29,458 nt of DNA, taken from the IMG/VR virus record IMGVR_UViG_3300031974_002361, positions 1-29,458 of that record. One strand, given 5' to 3'. Origin of the DNA: a virus. Numbering within the stretch: position 1 is the stretch's first letter; each line of letters begins with the position of its first letter. Made by a program: the position numbers and the translations under genes. Shown here one piece after another: positions 1 to 8,200 of this stretch. The notes beneath the pieces were generated by a model, which did no database searches, was not told the origin of the DNA, and was given only the letters and a program-made list of their open reading frames with translations.

Positions 1-780
1 TCTAATAGTATCTGCTTCTACACGCCCGCTTGGAGCAGGTTCTGCAGGTGTCTCTGGCTCTTCTTCTGGTTCTGCAGGTGTCTCTGGCTCAGGTGTCTCT
101 GGCTCAGGTGGGGTTGGATCGGTAGGTTCTGGAGGTGTTTCTGGCTCAGGTGTTTCTGGCTCAGGTGGGGTTGGATCGGTAGGTTCTGGAGGTGTTTGCT
201 CTGGTGCACTATCATCCTCAGGTGCTTTAAGTTTTTCAATAGCACTACGTGTTTCTGGACCTACTATACCATCAACTGCAATACCTTGTGATTGTTGTAA
301 TGTTCTTACAGCTTGTTCAGTTTTAGGTCCAAAGATACCATCCTGTTCACTTTCTGGCATACCTAATCTACGTTGTAGTTCTTTAACACCTTCGCCTCTA
401 CTACCTCTACGTAGTAAACCTTGATCATAACTTGCGCCAGTTACCGGACGTGGATTTTGTGAAGGTGCAGCAGGTGCGGCAGCGGCGGTTGCGCCTCCTG
501 GTCTTGCAGTTGGATCATTGCCAAAATTTTCGCCTGGTCCATAAGGAACACGTTGTCCATTTTCAATTCTACCTTTGATAGTAGCAGGATTCCATCTACC
601 TAAAAATCCTTCTCCGGTTGGATTACCGTTCCATCTTACAATACCATCTGCACTTCTAAAATATAAATTTCCGTCAGTATGTACCATAACAGGATTCATG
701 CCGCCGATACCGCCATAATGGGTAGGTACAAAATTTGTCGGTGCTGCTTCTTTGATTACTTTAACTTCAGATATTTTCAT
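1..780 (-). CDS. Peptidoglycan-binding (PGBD) protein with Pro/Glu-rich repeat tail, partial
   Basis: The frame is open from an ATG at 778-780 to the left edge (260 codons, no stop), so the C-terminus lies outside the window. An AGGAG about 6 nt upstream supports the start, and the gene begins 1 nt after the stop of the 185-residue gene. Residues 1-90 are unfamiliar. Residues 96-113 form an Ala/Pro linker. Residues 122-184 are a clear PG_binding_1 domain (LRRGSRGEGVKELQRRLG, then DGIFGPKTEQAV and DGIVGPETRSAI). Residues 190-250 are a Pro/Glu/Thr-rich spacer built on a 19-residue tandem repeat. PGBD domains bind cell-wall peptidoglycan and usually accompany a lytic domain, which could lie beyond the left edge. 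The N-terminus carries IKE followed by Ala at residues 9-12, which fits the T4 prohead-protease motif (L/I)xE; that reading is inference. The domain call is firm, the role is not. Confidence 0.85.
   Translation of the reverse strand, partial: MKISEVKVIKEAAPTNFVPTHYGGIGGMNPVMVHTDGNLYFRSADGIVRWNGNPTGEGFLGRWNPATIKGRIENGQRVPYGPGENFGNDPTARPGGATAAAAPAAPSQNPRPVTGASYDQGLLRRGSRGEGVKELQRRLGMPESEQDGIFGPKTEQAVRTLQQSQGIAVDGIVGPETRSAIEKLKAPEDDSAPEQTPPEPTDPTPPEPETPEPETPPEPTDPTPPEPETPEPETPAEPEEEPETPAEPAPSGRVEADTIR
77..190 (-). repeat. 57-bp tandem direct repeat, two copies
   Basis: Positions 77-133 and 134-190 are two 57-nt copies differing only by a few C/T changes, with the start of a third at 191. The unit is 19 codons, so the reading frame is kept. 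It encodes PPEPTDPTPPEPETPEPET, a stiff proline-rich spacer after the peptidoglycan-binding domain. The differences fall at synonymous third positions. In-frame expansion or contraction by slippage or recombination is likely. Confidence 0.9.
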
Positions 781-781
781 A

Positions 782-1339
782 TTATGCTCCTACTGGACTT
801 TTTGCATTCTCAGCATCGCCAATGTCTTTGCTTTCACCTGCAGGCGCTTCGCCAACATAATCGTTGTCTCTTTCTTTACGTGCTGTTTCTAATTCTTTTA
901 GCAAGTTCATTACTCTAGCACCGCCTGCGTCTTCCTGAGCAGTTTCGCCACCTAATTCTTCAACTGTTAGTTTTGATACATATTCTTCTTTTGAATCTTC
1001 TTGCTGATATAGTTCTTGTGGTTCGTTTGGATTACGTACGATAATATGACTTTGCGGTACACTGCACACGCTGCCTAAATATTCTTGCAAAACTTGTACA
1101 GTTGTTGGATATGTCAATTCAACTTCATAATAGTGTACTTCACAATTTTCTAATTGTGGAAAATCTAAAGGACGCTCTTGGATTGGTGTTTTTTTACCTG
1201 CTGACATTTTGGTAATGCCAAACTTTTGCAATCCTGTTTCTAGCATGTCCTCGCAACCGTCAGGTTGTTCACCTGCGATGCCAATTTTAAATTCATATGT
1301 TTTCTTTGATTCTGTTAAATAATCAGCAAAATTTTTCAT
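782..1339 (-). CDS. Conserved-looking 185-residue protein with capsid-targeting-like N-terminus
   Basis: The ATG at 1337-1339 has AGGA about 7 nt upstream, and a TAAATA promoter element sits at 1363-1368. I do not recognise a characterised family. Residues 1-10 (MKNFADYLTE) resemble the 10-residue capsid-targeting sequence of T4 internal protein IPIII as I recall it (MKTYQEFIAE), including a Glu at position 10 in an (L/I)xE context. Residues 14-115 look like a compact alpha/beta domain with a TPIQERPLDFP segment. Residues 115-185 are acidic, Gly/Ala-rich and probably flexible. It lies between the gp16-like gene and the peptidoglycan-binding gene, so a virion or head-associated role is plausible. 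Function is unknown. Confidence 0.8.
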   Translation of the reverse strand: MKNFADYLTESKKTYEFKIGIAGEQPDGCEDMLETGLQKFGITKMSAGKKTPIQERPLDFPQLENCEVHYYEVELTYPTTVQVLQEYLGSVCSVPQSHIIVRNPNEPQELYQQEDSKEEYVSKLTVEELGGETAQEDAGGARVMNLLKELETARKERDNDYVGEAPAGESKDIGDAENAKSPVGA

Positions 1340-1361
1340 CGATATATCCTAAACTATAATA

Positions 1362-1370
1362 CTATTTATC
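1362..1370 (-). promoter_or_regulatory. Late-promoter-like element overlapping the TerS stop
   Basis: On the minus strand this reads GATAAATAG, containing TAAATA, the core of the T4 late -10 box (TATAAATA). It consists of the last two codons of the small-terminase-like gene (Asp, Lys) plus its TAG stop, and is 24 nt upstream of the next ATG. A transcript starting about 6 nt downstream would keep the AGGA ribosome site. TAAATA is common in AT-rich DNA, so the assignment rests on position and orientation. Confidence 0.5.
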
Positions 1371-1844
1371 TTTATCTATACCTTTTAGACGCTCTAATAG
1401 ACTGTTACGATCTGTAACAACATATCCTTCTCCTGGAATCATATCCCCGTCTCCTGGTCCGTTGTCTCTATCCATTTTTTCTTTTTTAAGTTGTAGCTCT
1501 ACCATTTTTAGTTTTTTATCTAGTTTAGCAACTTTGGCATCCAAACTGGTTTTGAGCATTGTGCCAGCTACTTCAAATACTCTACCACTGTAACGACTTT
1601 CTACGTTCATGCCCAAGTCCATCAAGTCATCGTATGCAGTCATTGCTTTGTCAGCAACTTCATTTAGTTCTTTGTCTGCCATATCACCTAAGCCTTTTAC
1701 AGCAGGTAACGCACTGGCTATTTTGTCAAACTCGGCAATGTCTCTAAATGTATCTTCATGCTCTACCACCGGAGCTCGTTCTTCCTGATCTTTAAGATCA
1801 GCATTGTCTGGCAAATTTAACATGTCTTCTAATTTTTTAGTCAT
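1362..1844 (-). CDS. 16: Terminase small subunit, T4 gp16-like
   Basis: 160 residues, close to T4 gp16 (about 164). Small terminase rings recruit the large ATPase/nuclease gp17 for headful DNA packaging. The matching part is residues 70-120: a helical stretch with YDDLMDLGMN, then RVFEVAGTMLKTSLDAKVAK, then a Lys-rich coiled-coil-like helix. This parallels the central oligomerisation helices of T4 gp16 (a RAFEVVGNLIKSLADTN-type segment). The N-terminus is acidic and the C-terminus Gly/Asp-rich, both probably disordered. The ATG at 1842-1844 has a weak GGAA site about 7 nt upstream. The large subunit is not in this window. The call rests on recalled family pattern and length. Confidence 0.7.
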   Translation of the reverse strand: MTKKLEDMLNLPDNADLKDQEERAPVVEHEDTFRDIAEFDKIASALPAVKGLGDMADKELNEVADKAMTAYDDLMDLGMNVESRYSGRVFEVAGTMLKTSLDAKVAKLDKKLKMVELQLKKEKMDRDNGPGDGDMIPGEGYVVTDRNSLLERLKGIDKDK

Positions 1845-1869
1845 AATACTATTCCATTATATGCTAACT

Positions 1870-1878
1870 TTATTTACC
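1870..1878 (-). promoter_or_regulatory. Possible late-promoter element at end of the oxygenase gene
   Basis: The minus strand reads GGTAAATAA. TAAATA at 1871-1876 overlaps the Lys codon and TAA stop of the 2OG oxygenase gene and lies 26 nt upstream of the TerS-like ATG (1844). Geometry and overlap match the element at 1362-1370. No further promoter sequence is recognisable. Confidence 0.4.
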
Positions 1879-2409
1879 CCAGTTTTTATTGGTGTTCATA
1901 TAAGCGGTTATAGTTGCACGCCAATTGTTACCACTTTCGTAACTATGCCAGGTTTCGTTGTTATTTCCAGCAAAAATTAAACATCTTCCAGGCTTCCAAG
2001 GTATTTCAAGTTTATCTTTATTATTCATATCTGACATTACATATGTTCCGATGCTTTTTAAAGGACCTATATATGTAACAAAAGTCCATATTTTTGTTTC
2101 ATCATCGCAGTGAGGTTGAAATTTATATCCTGCAGGATTTATTGCTAAATGACCTAATGCATGTAATTTTTTATATTGTCTGGGAGATTTATAATTTAAT
2201 TCTTTTATTACATCAGGCATTTTGTCAATTGCTGTTTGTAAAATATTTTTATATGGTTCTTCGATTGTATCAGTAGTATAATGAAACTTAGAATTTTTTT
2301 CTTGTATATGTTTTTGTGCAATATAAGAAAGTTTTGCTACATCTTGCTTTTCAATAAAATTATCAACAACCCAGTGTTTCCACGGAAATGTTTGTTCAAA
2401 AATTTTCAT
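1870..2409 (-). CDS. 2-oxoglutarate/Fe(II)-dependent oxygenase
   Basis: 179 residues with the double-stranded beta-helix metal site: H100-C-D102 (QPHCDDETK), the distal His at H155 (ETWHSYESG), and R164 (NNWRATITAYM) placed to bind the 2-oxoglutarate carboxylate. These enzymes couple 2-oxoglutarate and O2 to hydroxylation; the prolyl-hydroxylase-like subgroup is frequent in marine T4-like phages. The substrate cannot be read from sequence and could be a phage or host protein or another molecule. The start codon overlaps the gp4 stop as ATGA (2406-2409), so translation is probably coupled to head-completion gp4 and the enzyme is made late. The full-length catalytic set is present. Confidence 0.88.
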   Translation of the reverse strand: MKIFEQTFPWKHWVVDNFIEKQDVAKLSYIAQKHIQEKNSKFHYTTDTIEEPYKNILQTAIDKMPDVIKELNYKSPRQYKKLHALGHLAINPAGYKFQPHCDDETKIWTFVTYIGPLKSIGTYVMSDMNNKDKLEIPWKPGRCLIFAGNNNETWHSYESGNNWRATITAYMNTNKNWGK

Positions 2410-2843
2410 TTTCTTTTACCTTGGTGGAAAATATCTCCTTCGTTTACAACTCTAAATGTCATGCCTTTTTGTTTACAATAGGCTCTAGCTGCTGTCCACT
2501 TAGCTTGATTTACAACGTAGTGTGCTTTATTTGCTCTACTATTTCCTAATTGATTTTTAAATGTATGATTAGCAGGTTTAACTTCAATAAGTTCTACATG
2601 CTGATTTCCTGTTTTATCATTATATACAATAAAGAAGTCAGGAACATATATTGTATATTTTCCTGTGAAAGGATTTCTGTATGGTATACGTATTGCTTCA
2701 CTTGCCCATTTTGTAATATTATCATTTTGATCGCACATGCGCATGAATGCAAATTCCCAACTGCTACGATACGTAGGAGTACGACCGCCAATATACTTGT
2801 CAGGGTTTTTGAGAGTAAATTTGCCTTGGGCAAAACGTCCCAT
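2406..2843 (-). CDS. 4: Head completion protein gp4 (TnsA/PD-(D/E)XK-like fold)
   Basis: 145 residues, close to T4 gp4 (about 150). In T4, gp4 is needed late in head completion, so that filled heads can join tails. A nuclease-like core is visible: E30 (YRSSWEFAFMR), D69 in YVPDFFIVY, and E87-x-K89 in ELIEVKP, the arrangement of PD-(D/E)XK enzymes. The C-terminal helix-rich part (VNQAKWTAARAYCKQKGMTF) is typical of the family. The ATG overlaps the preceding stop by 1 nt (TAATG), and the gene ends in an ATGA overlap with the oxygenase. Intact metal-site residues suggest real nuclease activity, though the substrate is not known. Confidence 0.88.
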   Translation of the reverse strand: MGRFAQGKFTLKNPDKYIGGRTPTYRSSWEFAFMRMCDQNDNITKWASEAIRIPYRNPFTGKYTIYVPDFFIVYNDKTGNQHVELIEVKPANHTFKNQLGNSRANKAHYVVNQAKWTAARAYCKQKGMTFRVVNEGDIFHQGKRK

Positions 2844-3217
2844 TACAATCTCACATTTCTGTTTTCAGTAGTTTCTATATTGTAATTGTTTTTATAACCT
2901 AATGCACTAATTCTACTTCTGTTATTGTTTAAAATAGCACTGACTAATCTACTCAGTTGTACTTCGTCTAAACCTTCTAGCGTATCAATCAAATCAAATA
3001 CTTTTTTATTTTCTGCTTTTGCTTGTTGCAAAATTACCGTTGCAACTGAAATTGCAGCATCTTTTGTGAATTTTCTTTTTGTAAAAAATCCAACAACAGT
3101 ATCGACTTCATTGCTAGTCAAACTGATTTGTTTAGTAAAATACCTGTCAAACAGTTGTCTTACTTCTTTACCGCTGTCTTGTTTTTGTGCTTTTTCTTCT
3201 TCTGCATAACTGCTCAT
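2843..3217 (-). CDS. Unrecognised helical 124-residue protein, probable virion or assembly factor
   Basis: I do not recognise a named family. Residues 18-105 look all-helical, with FFTKRKFTKDAAISVATVIL, a Lys/Ala-rich helix, then LSRLVSAILNNNRSRISALG. The N-terminus is charged, and the C-terminus is Asn-rich and polar. The start overlaps the stop of the tube-fold gene by 1 nt (TAATG), with AGGA about 8 nt upstream; the end overlaps the gp4 start by 1 nt. Its place between a tube-fold protein and gp4 suggests a baseplate, tail or head-completion role, but that rests only on position. Confidence 0.75.
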   Translation of the reverse strand: MSSYAEEEKAQKQDSGKEVRQLFDRYFTKQISLTSNEVDTVVGFFTKRKFTKDAAISVATVILQQAKAENKKVFDLIDTLEGLDEVQLSRLVSAILNNNRSRISALGYKNNYNIETTENRNVRL

Positions 3218-4491
3218 TACAAGATTCCTATTTCATTCAAACGAGCAACAAAACCTTCTGTACTAGATTCTGTTACTGCTGCTTGTTCAATTTGCGATTT
3301 TACATTAGGCGATAAAGTGTCATAAAATTGTTTTGATTCTTGTATATTTCTACCTGTATAAGTTGATAGTTGAGTTGTAGTACGGCCTCTTGCAAAATCT
3401 GATAATCGTTGTTGATTACTACTTACTTCTCTATTAAATTGCTGATTACTTATGTTAGAACTTACAAAAGTACTAACTGGTTGTGCATTTGTAAAATTGT
3501 TTTCATTTGCTCTACTAGGAAAAAAGTTAGTAGTATTGTTTGGAGATAATATAGTTTGTCCAATAGGTTGTGTATTTGTAGGAAGTTGTGATTCACGTTG
3601 TTGTGAATTAAAGTCGGTAAGAGTTATTAAATTAGATAACAAATCTGTAAATACTTCTCCCCAGAATGTATTGTCATTTGTGTCTTTTGCAATAGTGCTA
3701 GTGCTTACACTTTCATAAGGACTAGGCATAGTATCGTAATGACTAATATCTCCAAAACTTTGTATTTTTTCTGGACTTGTAATTTCTCTATCATACAGTA
3801 CACTTTCGTAGGCAATACGCATTGAATTACGCATTACACCTGATGCATCTGCTTGATCAACTCTATCATGTTGCCATTCTGTGATAATTGGGTTTACCAA
3901 TGTAAAACTTGTAAATGTGCTTTCTTTATTTTGAGGATGCAACTGATGAATTGTAATACTATTAAAGAATGGAATGTCTGTAGGACGTCTTCTATTAAAT
4001 CCATGTCTGTAAGTATTTGCAACATCTGTATCATATAGTTTTGTCTGATATGCTCTAGGTCTGCTGCTTTGATCTGTGTAGTTGCCGTCTTGATAATAAT
4101 ATCTATAATACGCTTCCCACAATAAACTTGTAAGTCCTGCATTGTCATCGTGGAAGTCAATGCTAACTTCGTTGTATGTAATTTGTGTTTGTACTACTTT
4201 TTTTCTGTTGTATTGATTTAAAGTTTCTGTTTGAATACTGTATCTAGGCAAATCAGCTGCATTTGCTAATAAATTAAATTCACGTTTATTTAAAAGACTG
4301 AATACACTATTTCCTAAAACACTAAGTGCAGTAGTGTTTACATCAATAACAACATGATAAAGGAATTTAGTTTTTGGTGCTAACCTAAAATTATTGCGTC
4401 TATACAAAGCGGATGCATGAGCAAAATCTCCCATTATGCCCTTGCCGCTATCTAAACTACTAAAGTTATCATAAAAACTATTATTTGACAT
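3217..4491 (-). CDS. Tail-tube-fold protein, candidate baseplate tube initiator (gp48/gp54-like)
   Basis: 424 residues. Residues about 25-250 resemble the tube protein encoded just upstream. Both have a long strand-loop-strand segment followed by an acidic DD turn and a helix: here YNEVSIDFHDDNAGLTSLLW, in gp19 WQPVTVNLRDDINGNVQKLV. T4 gp48 and gp54, which cap the baseplate and start the tube, share the gp19 fold, so a gp48/gp54-like role is reasonable. Residues about 290-424 are Gln/Asn/Ser/Thr-rich and look unstructured. The first ATG (4489-4491) has no ribosome site and lies 4 nt after TAAATA. A second in-frame ATG at 4432-4434 (Met20) has AAGG nearby and may be the true start. Confidence 0.7.
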   Translation of the reverse strand: MSNNSFYDNFSSLDSGKGIMGDFAHASALYRRNNFRLAPKTKFLYHVVIDVNTTALSVLGNSVFSLLNKREFNLLANAADLPRYSIQTETLNQYNRKKVVQTQITYNEVSIDFHDDNAGLTSLLWEAYYRYYYQDGNYTDQSSRPRAYQTKLYDTDVANTYRHGFNRRRPTDIPFFNSITIHQLHPQNKESTFTSFTLVNPIITEWQHDRVDQADASGVMRNSMRIAYESVLYDREITSPEKIQSFGDISHYDTMPSPYESVSTSTIAKDTNDNTFWGEVFTDLLSNLITLTDFNSQQRESQLPTNTQPIGQTILSPNNTTNFFPSRANENNFTNAQPVSTFVSSNISNQQFNREVSSNQQRLSDFARGRTTTQLSTYTGRNIQESKQFYDTLSPNVKSQIEQAAVTESSTEGFVARLNEIGIL

Positions 4492-4503
4492 ATAGTATTT
4501 ATC
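4492..4503 (-). promoter_or_regulatory. Late promoter element for tube-fold operon
   Basis: The minus strand reads GATAAATACTAT, with TAAATA at 4496-4501; the T4 late consensus continues as TATAAATACTATT, so this is one of the closest matches in the window. It follows the gp19 terminator and directly precedes the 424-residue gene. With the usual T4 spacing (start about 6 nt after the box), transcription would begin at or inside the first ATG. Confidence 0.65.
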
Positions 4504-4528
4504 TTTAAATATATGTGCGTATATAAAG

Positions 4529-4553
4529 AAAAAAGGAGCCTCACGACTCCTTT
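4529..4553 (-). terminator. Factor-independent terminator after gp19
   Basis: On the minus strand, AAAGGAGTC and GGCTCCTTT form a 9-bp stem (one U.G pair) around a GTGA loop, a GNRA-type tetraloop, followed directly by a run of T (six including stem bases). The stem spans 4532-4553, 24 nt past the gp19 stop, and precedes the next TAAATA element. Confidence 0.85.
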
Positions 4554-4577
4554 AATTGATGCAATCTCATTTAAGTA

Positions 4578-5216
4578 TTAAAGAGCTGCGCCGCCTGTAG
4601 CACCTGTGCCTGTTTCACTGTTTCTATCTTGGAAGTTATTAGGTGTACCTACGCCGATGTTTAATTGCACAGCATTATCATATGTGATACTCAACGCAAC
4701 TGTCATTGCGTCATTTGTGCCATATGCCATGCTACCATAATCAACACTATTTAAATAGCACCCATATAATTCCCAGGTTTCTAGTACTTGTGGAGTATTT
4801 GCTCCATTACCACCGTCTAAGACTTCAATACGTTGTGTAAATTTATAGTCTTGACCAGTAGCAGCACTCGCTTGTTCAAAAAAGTCAAATTGTTTCTGTA
4901 GTTGTTCGCCAACTAATTTTTGTACGTTACCATTGATATCATCACGTAAATTTACAGTAACAGGCTGCCATGTATGCTTACCTGCCATCATAATTTTACT
5001 GTTGTAAACATCTAATTGGATTGGATCAAATTGGATATTTGGTCTAGTTGCATCGATAACTTGTTTTGTTAGTTCTGTTGTGTTTCCTGTAATACCAAAG
5101 TTTTCAAGTGTCACTCTAAAGCGATACTGTAATTTTGGCATAAGCAAACCTTGACTACTGCTAGTAGTATCGTTTGCTAATGGAACTGTTAAATTCAATA
5201 GAGTTGAGATTGCCAT
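4578..5216 (-). CDS. 19: Tail tube protein gp19
   Basis: 212 residues; T4 gp19 is about 163 and marine relatives are often somewhat longer. This protein polymerises into the inner tube through which DNA passes. Core features: LQYRFRVTLENFG near residues 30-42, a long loop with RPNIQFDPIQLDVYNSKIMM, the WQPVTVNLRDD segment, and the ending LETWELYGCYLNSVDYGSM followed by MTVALSITYDNAVQ, the usual C-terminal strands. The ATG at 5214-5216 has AAGGAG about 10 nt upstream. The gene is a single-gene unit with its own promoter element (5241-5250) and terminator, just downstream of the sheath gene, as expected for gp18-gp19. Confidence 0.92.
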   Translation of the reverse strand: MAISTLLNLTVPLANDTTSSSQGLLMPKLQYRFRVTLENFGITGNTTELTKQVIDATRPNIQFDPIQLDVYNSKIMMAGKHTWQPVTVNLRDDINGNVQKLVGEQLQKQFDFFEQASAATGQDYKFTQRIEVLDGGNGANTPQVLETWELYGCYLNSVDYGSMAYGTNDAMTVALSITYDNAVQLNIGVGTPNNFQDRNSETGTGATGGAAL

Positions 5217-5240
5217 CTAATTGTTTCTCCTTATACACAA

Positions 5241-5250
5241 GTATTTATCA
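5241..5250 (-). promoter_or_regulatory. Late promoter element for gp19
   Basis: The minus strand reads TGATAAATAC, with TAAATA at 5242-5247, 25 nt before the gp19 ATG. A start about 6 nt downstream would leave AAGGAG in the leader. It follows the stem-loop at 5254-5280 closely. Confidence 0.6.
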
Positions 5251-5253
5251 TTT

Positions 5254-5280
5254 GTAGGGGGTTTTATTTTTACCCCCTAC
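5254..5280 (-). terminator. Stem-loop after tail sheath gene
   Basis: GTAGGGGG (5254-5261) pairs perfectly with CCCCCTAC (5273-5280) around an 11-nt AT loop, just past the sheath stop at 5290. No T run follows on the minus strand, so it may be a weak or factor-aided terminator, or an mRNA 3'-end stabiliser, rather than a classical intrinsic terminator. Confidence 0.65.
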
Positions 5281-5289
5281 TTTATGATA

Positions 5290-8200
5290 TTAAAGACCTG
5301 CGATCTCTCCTGTGTTTTTGATACGTAGCGGAATGTAAATAAATTCTACTGCTTTTACTGGTTCAATAGCAATATCTACATACAGCTCATTTCTGTCAAT
5401 TCTTGCAGGAGTATTGTTTGTTTCGTCACATACTACCAAGAAGTCAAATAGTGCTCTTAGTCCTACAAGTTCAACTAGCAAACTTTCTACCTGTTGTTTG
5501 ATTTCATCACGTGTGATTTTATCATTTGGTTCAAACAAGTATGGTTTTGCTAATGTGTTTAGCTGACTGCGTAAGAAAACAACAAGTCTTGCAACATTGA
5601 TTCTATCCAATGCACTTGCATTTCTTGCACGAGTCTTCTGTCCAAACACAACTAACCCTGCTCCTGTTAGGAACGTAATTGGGTTGACGTTGTTTGAGTA
5701 CAATGTATCTCTTACACCTTCATTCAGTGCTGTTGCAACAAATTCGCCTTCGCCATTGATATAACCTGTTGATGTAGCGTTGGTTACGCCACCACGTCTT
5801 GTACCTGCTGGTGCAAACCATGGATAAGCAACTTGGTCGTTCAATGCAAATGTACGTAGTACCATGTGTGAACTTGGAACAACAATGTTGTTGCCTGAAT
5901 TATCACTTGTAAATCCACTTGGATAGTAAACACCTAGATATTCATCTCTGCTTACCAGTCCGTTGTCATTATCTTCAACAACTGTGTTTACATTGGTTGC
6001 CCATTCATTCAAGCTGGTTGCATCACTTGTTAAACGCATTGGTGAATCACCAATAACAAATGCTGTCAAGCCTCTGTCATAGTTTAGTGTGATCATTTCA
6101 CCAATTAGTTCTGGATAACCTGGAGTTGCAATCAAGTTAAAGATACGTGATTCGTCATCACGGATATCTTGGTTTTCATTTAACAATGCTTGTAGTTTTT
6201 GTACTACTACTTTACGCTGTGCTTTACGTCCAAAGCTACCCGAACCATCTACTTCATTAGCTGATTCAGTTACCCAACGGTGTGGATAATAAGCTGCCAT
6301 TGAATTACCGTCATCGCTTCCTCTGCCGTTTTCAGCAGCTAAATCAATGTAGTTACGTTCAAAACGCTTTACGTTGAATCCGCTTCTACGTAAGTTCCAT
6401 AGCAACATGCCTTTTGGATACAGTGCTGGATCTGGAGCATCTGGATCTAAGTAATCACTTACTAGTAAGTCTGCAATATCTCCTGCTGTTCCGCTGTTTG
6501 CACCTGCTGTGTTGTAACGTGCATCTGCAAAAATTACACCGTTTTCAGTAGTTTGATCTGTTTTATCAATTTCTACCCATGTGCTTAGTGTAGCGTTATA
6601 CTTGTAAATTGTTGGGAAGTTTTCTAAGTCTGCTGTACTTACCCAAATATCACCAGTTACCAATGCTGCGCCGCCTGATTGTGTTTCTGGTTCACTTGCA
6701 CTTACAATTGGACCTTCAGGATCTGTGTCTGGATATTCATTTGCATATCCTTTCCATTCATCTCCGTTATGTACCATGATATCAATTTCATCAATTACAC
6801 TGCTATACCACAATGCGCCGTCTGCTGCTAGTGCAGTAGGTGCTTCGTCGCTTGCTGTATATGTTAGTTCTTTCCAAAGACTTGCTACGTAGCTGTTTGC
6901 AGCACCTGTTGGATCATCATACAAGTTTGCAGTGCCCGAAGAATCTGAATAATCCCACGCTGGGAAAGCTGAAACAAATCTTGTGTTTGTGTCAACAATT
7001 CTAATTTCACCGCCTGTTGCATGTGTGACAACAACTTTGTTACCTGCAATTACACTTGCACTTACATTTGCTAAACCTGCTGCGTTGATTGCGCCTGCTA
7101 AGTCGTCTGCGTCAGTTGTTGCACCTGTAGCAGTAAATGCTACAGTAACAGGTGTACTCATTGCTGCACTGCCTTTTGTGCTTTCACTAATTGTAAAACT
7201 ACCATCGCCTGCAACAAATGTACTTGCTGTAATAGCTGCACTTGTAATTGTTGTAGCACCTGCTGCATTACGTTTAAAGATTGTAAAGTCAGCTAAGTTT
7301 GTTGCATTTTCTGTTGTGTTTGTTTGAACATAAAGATCAGTAGTTGCAAGATTTGCGCCTGCGCCTGATAAGTCCATGTTGTAAATTGCAGCATGATTTG
7401 ATGCATAAATCGGAGCACTTGATGTATCCCATAATTCAGTGTCTGCATTCCAAACTTTTACGCTCCAATTAGCACCTGCATTTGGAGTAGTTGTTTTAAT
7501 CCAAATACTACCGCTTGGACGATTTTCGTCTGCTGTTTTGTATGCTGGTACACTTGTATGCGCACTTGCTTGTAATTTTGGAGCAACATAATCAACTGCA
7601 CCTGTAAGTCCAGCAGCAGTCAATACGCTGCCTGTACCTGCAAATTCAAATCCATCATGTGAAGATCCGTCATTATAAAATACAACTCTGTTGTTTTCTA
7701 CATTACAACGTATACCTGTACCTGCTAATGCTGTATTAAAATCAGCTGCAAACTGTGCTGCTGTATTTGCAGTTAGTGGAAAAGTTGCGATTAGTGTAGT
7801 TCCATCAGTTTCGTTTACTGTAAGAGTATCACCTGGAGTAAATGGAGTACCGCTAACATCAGCTGTACCAGTTACACTTGCCCAACTTGCTTTCCAGTCT
7901 GCACTACCTACTGTTACCCATGTGCCTGCTGCAATCAAGCCATTGCCTGGTGATTTATAATACAATGTAGGAACTGTTGTAAGGACCACTAGAGCGTAAT
8001 CGCCTACAGCACCAACACTTGCTTTTGGTGTATAATCGCCGCCGCCAACAACTTTAGTTGAATCTGTAATAACTATAGGTGTTTTATTTGTAAAACTTTG
8101 TCCTGTAGTGTTTGTTAAAGAGACAGCACTACCGTCCCACTCAAAAATTCCGTATCTGCTATTTGCAGTATCTAACCAATATGTTCCATCTGCAGGATTA

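Noticed and set aside
18-245. 75-codon minus-strand reading frame
   Set aside because: It is an out-of-frame reading of the 57-bp repeat in the peptidoglycan-binding gene; its Gln/His/Leu repeats reflect the DNA repeat.
6983-7327. 114-codon plus-strand reading frame opposite the sheath insertion
   Set aside because: Its hydrophobic Val/Ala-rich look mirrors the Thr/Ala codons of the sheath insert; no start signal.
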